From Ruminococcus sp. (GTDB lineage: Bacteria > Bacillota > Clostridia > Oscillospirales > Ruminococcaceae), in NCBI GenBank assembly GCA_017961625.1, contig JAGCWY010000036.1, forward strand, positions 1 to 10,273: DNA of 10,273 bases, read 5' to 3'. The notes under the pieces were generated by a model. That model ran no database searches and had not been told where the DNA came from. It saw only the letters and a list, made by a program, of their open reading frames with translations. A program made the translations under genes and the position numbers. Below are positions 6,970 through 10,273 of this stretch, in pieces. How positions within the stretch are numbered: the first letter of the stretch is position 1; each line of letters begins with the position of its first letter.

Positions 6970-8832
6970 ATGAAAAAAATGATCAAGAAGACGTCAGCTT
7001 TAGCTATATCAGCGTTTATGCTGGCACAGTACATTCCGTTTACTGCGGTTGCAGCGGCTTATACTCCCGGCGCCGGAGCAAACTCGATCGTTATCCACAG
7101 CTATACTATTGGCAGTGATATTTATGAAGCTCAGAAAACTACCGGTGCAAATCCTACAGGAACAACATCTGATGCTTCAAAGGTCCCCGATTCTGCTACT
7201 GCAAACAGCGGCGTAACATACGAGATCTTCAGTGCCACCGGCACTAATTATGCAACAAAAACATCGTTAGGTGAACTTACTACAGATACAAACGGTGAAT
7301 TAACATTCGCCGGACTTCCTGACGGAGTTTACTGGATAAATCCGACATTTGCCGATACCAATTCTGCATTTGACAATGCAGATGCATTCTATGTACAGGT
7401 TCCAGGCACATCAAACACCGTTCATGTTTATCCCAAGAATACTGATAATGATTTTGATGATCCAACATCAGTTAACGGTAAAAAGCATACGGTTATTCTT
7501 ACAAAGAAAGATGCAAAAACAGGTAATACGATAACTGCATCAGCTGCTACATTCAAAGTTTACTTCAAAAACGCTCTTGGCAAATGGGAAGCAGCAACTC
7601 CTGCTTCAACATATACAACCGACGAAAACGGTCAGTTAAAAATAACAGGTCTTCCTATCGGTCAGTATTACTTTGTTGAGCAATCCGCTCCAGCAGGTTA
7701 TCTGCTTGATCAGACACCTCAGGAATTCAACATTACAGGTGTTACTGATGCAGAAGTAACTGTTGATTTTAAAAATGATCCGGAGCTTAAGGTTGGCAAG
7801 GTCATCGCATCTGACGGTGGAGGTCATACATATAACTGGACTATCACCGCTGATCTGCCGGCTGACAAAGCAAACCTTTCAAGCTATACTATAACTGATA
7901 AATTTAAAGGAATAACAATTACAGGTGTTACTATTGATGGATTAGATATTAATAATGAAGATTTTGAAGCAGCTTTAAAAACAGGTTCAACAGACGAGTA
8001 TGTTATAAATATTAAAACCAATGGTCTTAATAAAATAAAGGATTCGACTAACAATGATTTTAAAAATGCAACTGCTCTTAACATTAAAGTTTCTTCAACG
8101 CTGAATAACTCCGATCTTACATCTTCATCTTATGCAACAGGCGAAGGTGCCGCATACAATATGGCTCAGATCAGCTATACATACGGTTATGATGATACAG
8201 GTAAAGAACCTGTTCTTCCCGATGATCCTGAAGATCCTGTATCAATAACAGAGCCGTCACCATTACCTGATCCTTCCGATCCTAGTGACCCTGATACACC
8301 CGATCCTGATGATCCAAGCGATCCCACGACGCCTATTGAAGTAATAAAGCCTTGTACATTCTATATTTCAAACCGTGCTGCTTCGGTTTCAGGTGATGAG
8401 CTTGAAGATGGTAAATATGATGTTTCTAACGGAAGTGAATATGATGATACAACTAACGCTTATGCAGGCGATCTTACAGTTGTTACCAACTTAGCTCCCG
8501 GTCCATACACTATTAAGCAGCTCGGAACTGAAAGCGGATATCAAATAGATACAGAAATAAAGAATGTCTATATTAGCAAGGACGGTAATATCTATGAATA
8601 TACCCCTGCTTCAGGAGAAAGTCCTGCTGTAATTGGTGATGCTATAGCAAATAATACTGTAATATTTGTTAATAATGAGGCAACGACTGATTTTAGCCTC
8701 CCATTCACCGGTACAACAGCAACAATAATCTTCTCTATCACCGGTATTCTCCTCATGGCAGGAACTGGCTTCCTCATCTTCATACTTCTCAAGAAGAAGG
8801 ACGACGAGGAAGAAGAGCAGGAAAACAACTGA
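6970..8832 (+). CDS. Major (backbone) pilin, SpaA/FimA type, LPFTG-anchored
   Basis: This is a 620-aa secreted protein with a signal peptide to about residue 29. Its N-terminal domain ends in the pilin motif VHVYPKN, whose Lys156 is the expected polymerisation lysine. A SpaA/Cna-B-like domain (about 175-271) has K179, an E-box Glu237 (YFVEQSAPAGY) and N269, the likely Lys-Asn isopeptide trio. A fimbrial D2-type domain (about 275-405, YTITDKFKGITI) follows, then a Pro/Asp-rich linker (about 414-459) and a last SpaA-like domain (460-570). The sorting signal is LPFTG (577-581), a membrane helix and a KKKDDEEEE tail. In this family the sortase cuts at the Thr and joins it to the lysine of the next subunit. 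Presence of pilin motif, E-box and sorting signal, beside a class C sortase, makes the backbone role quite secure. In the last domain the E-box Glu is replaced by Gln517. Confidence 0.92.
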   Translation: MKKMIKKTSALAISAFMLAQYIPFTAVAAAYTPGAGANSIVIHSYTIGSDIYEAQKTTGANPTGTTSDASKVPDSATANSGVTYEIFSATGTNYATKTSLGELTTDTNGELTFAGLPDGVYWINPTFADTNSAFDNADAFYVQVPGTSNTVHVYPKNTDNDFDDPTSVNGKKHTVILTKKDAKTGNTITASAATFKVYFKNALGKWEAATPASTYTTDENGQLKITGLPIGQYYFVEQSAPAGYLLDQTPQEFNITGVTDAEVTVDFKNDPELKVGKVIASDGGGHTYNWTITADLPADKANLSSYTITDKFKGITITGVTIDGLDINNEDFEAALKTGSTDEYVINIKTNGLNKIKDSTNNDFKNATALNIKVSSTLNNSDLTSSSYATGEGAAYNMAQISYTYGYDDTGKEPVLPDDPEDPVSITEPSPLPDPSDPSDPDTPDPDDPSDPTTPIEVIKPCTFYISNRAASVSGDELEDGKYDVSNGSEYDDTTNAYAGDLTVVTNLAPGPYTIKQLGTESGYQIDTEIKNVYISKDGNIYEYTPASGESPAVIGDAIANNTVIFVNNEATTDFSLPFTGTTATIIFSITGILLMAGTGFLIFILLKKKDDEEEEQENN

Positions 8833-8848
8833 TCTGAGATATCTTTAT

Positions 8849-8882
8849 AAAGCATTATAAACTCCTCTCTTATGCTTTTTCT
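8849..8882 (+). terminator. Weak stem-loop with T run after the pilin gene
   Basis: AAAGCAT (8849-8855) pairs with ATGCTTT (8872-8878), and the run TTTTT ends at 8880. The stem is AT-rich and the loop is 16 bases, so termination would be partial at best. As no new promoter is evident before the sortase gene, partial termination would lower sortase relative to pilin. Confidence 0.4.
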
Positions 8883-8909
8883 TAGATACTCCTCGGTTTA
8901 TTCAACAGG

Positions 8910-8935
8910 AGGTGCCGCTTTAACGAGCGGCACTT
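8910..8935 (+). promoter_or_regulatory. GC-rich intercistronic hairpin before the sortase gene
   Basis: GTGCCGCT (8912-8919) and AGCGGCAC (8926-8933) form a perfect 8-bp stem with a 6-base loop. One G-T and one A-T pair extend it. No T run follows, so it is not a typical terminator. It sits just after an AGGAGG sequence (8907-8912) and 22 bases before the sortase start. It could act as an RNA processing or stability element, or as a translation control for the sortase. Confidence 0.5.
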
Positions 8936-8957
8936 ATCCTTAGGAGTGATCCCACAA

Positions 8958-9779
8958 TTGAAAAAAATCAATAAGAAGCAAAAACGGCGTATACTGATAA
9001 TACTGCTCATTCTCCTTTTTCTGGCAGGCTTCATAGTTTTTATGTATCCTCTTATCAGCAAGATCATGATAAGAAGACAGGTAAATGATAATATTCAGAT
9101 TTTCGAGGAAGAGCGTGACAAGTTCATTGAGGAGGCTATCAACGACGGCAAGCTCCCCTCCGGCGGCAGTATTCCCATAGATGACGAGGGCAAGCCGGCA
9201 CCATACCTGAGGATACTCGATACCTTAGAGCCCGAGGAGGAGCAGGCTTACCTCGATAAGCTGTATCAGTACATGAAGAAGCGCAACAGGGAGCTCTTTG
9301 AGACCGGTCAGAAATCGCTGAACAGCTCCAATTCCTACCAGTTCTCCGAGATAGACCTGAGAGTCTACGGTATCAACACCGACAGCGTCGGAACCCTTGA
9401 AATAGACAGGCTCGGCTTGAAGCTGTCGATATTTCTCGGAGCCAACGACGCTAATATGACAGCAGGTTGCGGGCATCTTACGAATACCTCCTATCCTATC
9501 GGCGGAGTGAACACCAACTGCGTAATAGCTGTTCACCGTGGGCTGGGCGGTTCGGATTTTCTCCGCTATGTTGAGAAGCTGGAGACCGGCGACATCATAA
9601 GAGTGCAGAACTTCTGGTACACCCTTGAATACAAGGTAGTCAGGGTGAAGATAATCGAGCCAAACGAAGTTAGCCCCATACTCATACAGAAAGGCAAGGA
9701 TATGCTGACGCTCTATACCTGTCACCCTTATGGAGTGAACAGTCAGAGATATCTTGTTTATTGTGAAAGAAATATATAG
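8958..9779 (+). CDS. Class C (pilin-polymerising) sortase
   Basis: The product is a 273-aa membrane-anchored transpeptidase with one N-terminal helix at about residues 11-34. The sortase core begins near YGINTDSVGTLEIDRLGLKL and includes GHLTNTSYPIGGVNTN. Catalytic residues are His193 (IAVHRGLGGSDF), Cys255 (LYTCHPYGVN) and Arg264 (SQRYLVYCER). The HRG and TCxPYxxN signatures mark class C, the class that links pilins. TTG at 8958 is preferred: the in-frame GTG at 8946 lies inside the ribosome site (TAGGAGTGAT), and TTG begins a normal MKKINKKQKRR membrane start. The pilins upstream are its expected substrates. No DPF/DPW lid motif is obvious, and unlike many class C sortases there is no C-terminal membrane helix. 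It could also attach the subunits to the wall if no separate housekeeping sortase does so. Confidence 0.92.
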   Translation: MKKINKKQKRRILIILLILLFLAGFIVFMYPLISKIMIRRQVNDNIQIFEEERDKFIEEAINDGKLPSGGSIPIDDEGKPAPYLRILDTLEPEEEQAYLDKLYQYMKKRNRELFETGQKSLNSSNSYQFSEIDLRVYGINTDSVGTLEIDRLGLKLSIFLGANDANMTAGCGHLTNTSYPIGGVNTNCVIAVHRGLGGSDFLRYVEKLETGDIIRVQNFWYTLEYKVVRVKIIEPNEVSPILIQKGKDMLTLYTCHPYGVNSQRYLVYCERNI

Positions 9780-9802
9780 TGGATATGTCGTATTACGGCA
9801 GG

Positions 9803-9834
9803 CGGCAGCTCATTAGGGCTGCCGTTTTTTGTTT
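9803..9834 (+). terminator. Intrinsic terminator of the pilus operon
   Basis: CGGCAGC (9803-9809) and GCTGCCG (9818-9824) form a perfect 7-bp GC-rich stem with an 8-base loop. TTTTTT, G and TTTT follow. It lies 24 bases after the sortase stop and cleanly separates the pilus unit from the xylanase. Confidence 0.9.
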
Positions 9835-9889
9835 TACTCGGCAGCACATTTGGTAAAAACATCTATATGTAATATTAGCAAAAATCGAC

Positions 9890-9918
9890 TTGCAATGTTT
9901 GCGAAAATGGTATAAAAT
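9890..9918 (+). promoter_or_regulatory. Probable promoter of the xylanase gene
   Basis: The -10 is TATAAA at 9911-9916, or the overlapping TAAAAT at 9913-9918. It is preceded by TGG (9908-9910), an extended -10 motif. TTGCAA at 9890-9895 serves as -35, at 15 or 17 bases depending on the -10 chosen. It lies after the terminator of the pilus unit and about 110 bases before the xylanase start. Confidence 0.6.
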
Positions 9919-9928
9919 GAATATAAGG

Positions 9929-9980
9929 GCTCAGAAGACGAAGGGACGCAGATAAAAATAAAGTTTGCGGTCTTCTTAGC
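9929..9980 (+). promoter_or_regulatory. Structured 5' leader of the xylanase mRNA
   Basis: GCT-C-AGAAGAC (9929-9939) pairs with GTCTTCT-T-AGC (9970-9980), an 11-position stem with one C/T mismatch. CGCA (9947-9950) pairs with TGCG (9966-9969) stacked directly on it. This leaves a one-sided 7-base bulge (GAAGGGA) and a 15-base A-rich loop. The structure starts about 5-10 bases after the predicted transcript start and ends about 47 bases before the ATG. It matches no riboswitch class I can name. It may stabilise the mRNA or bind a regulator. Confidence 0.5.
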
Positions 9981-10027
9981 TTAAAGAAAAGGGTTATTCA
10001 TTATTTAGAAAGTGAGGAATGATTAAC

Positions 10028-10273
10028 ATGAAAAACGGAATTTTAAAAAAGATCATCAGTGCAGGCACTACTGCAGTGATGATCGCCGCAAGTATTCCCG
10101 CTTTTCCTGCATCGCTCGTTGACGCAGCCGATCAGCAGCAGAGAGGAAATATTGGCGGATTCGATTACGAGATGTGGAATCAGAACTATACTGGTCAGGT
10201 TTCAATGAACCCCGGCGCAGGCTCTTTCACCTGCTCATGGAGCGGCATTGAGAACTTCCTGGCACGTATGGGC
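10028..10273 (+). CDS. GH11 endo-1,4-beta-xylanase, N-terminal part (cut by window edge)
   Basis: ATG at 10028 follows a ribosome site (GAGGA at 10014-10018), and 82 codons are visible. Residues 1-34 are a signal peptide with a basic start (MKNGILKK), a hydrophobic core and a cut probably near VDAA. The mature start, with GGFDYEMWNQN and then GSFTCSWSGIENFLARMG, is characteristic of glycoside hydrolase family 11, beta-jelly-roll enzymes that cut xylan chains outside the cell. The wording is close to what I recall of Ruminococcus xylanases, in which further modules (dockerin, carbohydrate-binding or esterase domains) often follow. Those, and the two catalytic glutamates, would lie beyond the window. 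It is a separate transcription unit from the pilus operon. Confidence 0.9.
   Translation, partial: MKNGILKKIISAGTTAVMIAASIPAFPASLVDAADQQQRGNIGGFDYEMWNQNYTGQVSMNPGAGSFTCSWSGIENFLARMG

Noticed and set aside
8946..8957. GTG at 8946 as sortase start
   Set aside because: The GTG is part of the ribosome site AGGAGTGAT itself; TTG at 8958 leaves proper spacing and a standard basic-hydrophobic N-terminus.
9225..9725. 166-aa open frame on the minus strand
   Set aside because: It is antisense to the sortase core, whose catalytic motifs are certain on the plus strand.
9941..9970. Possible c-di-GMP riboswitch because of GGGACGCA in the xylanase leader
   Set aside because: Only this short match is present. 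The other conserved parts of the class I aptamer, including the second helix with its tetraloop receptor, are missing.

Overview
The window looks like a piece of a Firmicutes (Clostridia) chromosome, most likely from a fibre-degrading Ruminococcus-type gut bacterium. Three things suggest this: moderate-to-low GC with strong AGGAGG ribosome sites, a Gram-positive sortase-assembled pilus locus, and at the right edge the start of a secreted GH11 xylanase whose N-terminal sequence resembles ruminococcal xylanases. The species cannot be fixed from this sequence alone.

Layout. (1) Positions 1-411, minus strand: the start of an insertion-sequence transposase OrfA (IS3-like, two helix-turn-helix units), cut by the window edge. 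A hairpin just upstream of its start (420-470) covers its ribosome site. (2) 471-970: AT-rich DNA without a gene. It carries an exact-consensus sigma-A promoter (TTGACA, 17 bp, TATAAT at 817-845) for the operon that follows. (3) 971-9779: a three-gene pilus operon. It encodes a 1993-aa surface protein with two glycine-rich domains and an LPFAG sorting signal, a 620-aa backbone pilin with a YPKN pilin motif, an E-box and an LPFTG sorting signal, and a 273-aa class C sortase. Small hairpins lie between pilin and sortase, and a clear intrinsic terminator (9803-9834) ends the unit. (4) 9835-10273: a separate transcription unit with its own promoter, a structured leader and the first 82 codons of a GH11 endo-xylanase.

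How the genes fit together (inference). The sortase would join the backbone pilin through the pilin-motif lysine and the LPFTG threonine. It would add the large glycine-rich protein as an ancillary or tip adhesin, and the fibre would then be anchored to the cell wall. The neighbouring xylanase suggests a plant-fibre lifestyle, so adhesion to plant cell wall or other polysaccharide is a reasonable but unproven role. The most unusual item is the 1993-aa protein. Its first glycine-rich region resembles the glycine-rich domain of ALK/LTK-type receptors, and a second, degenerate copy lies in a stretch of clearly different base composition.
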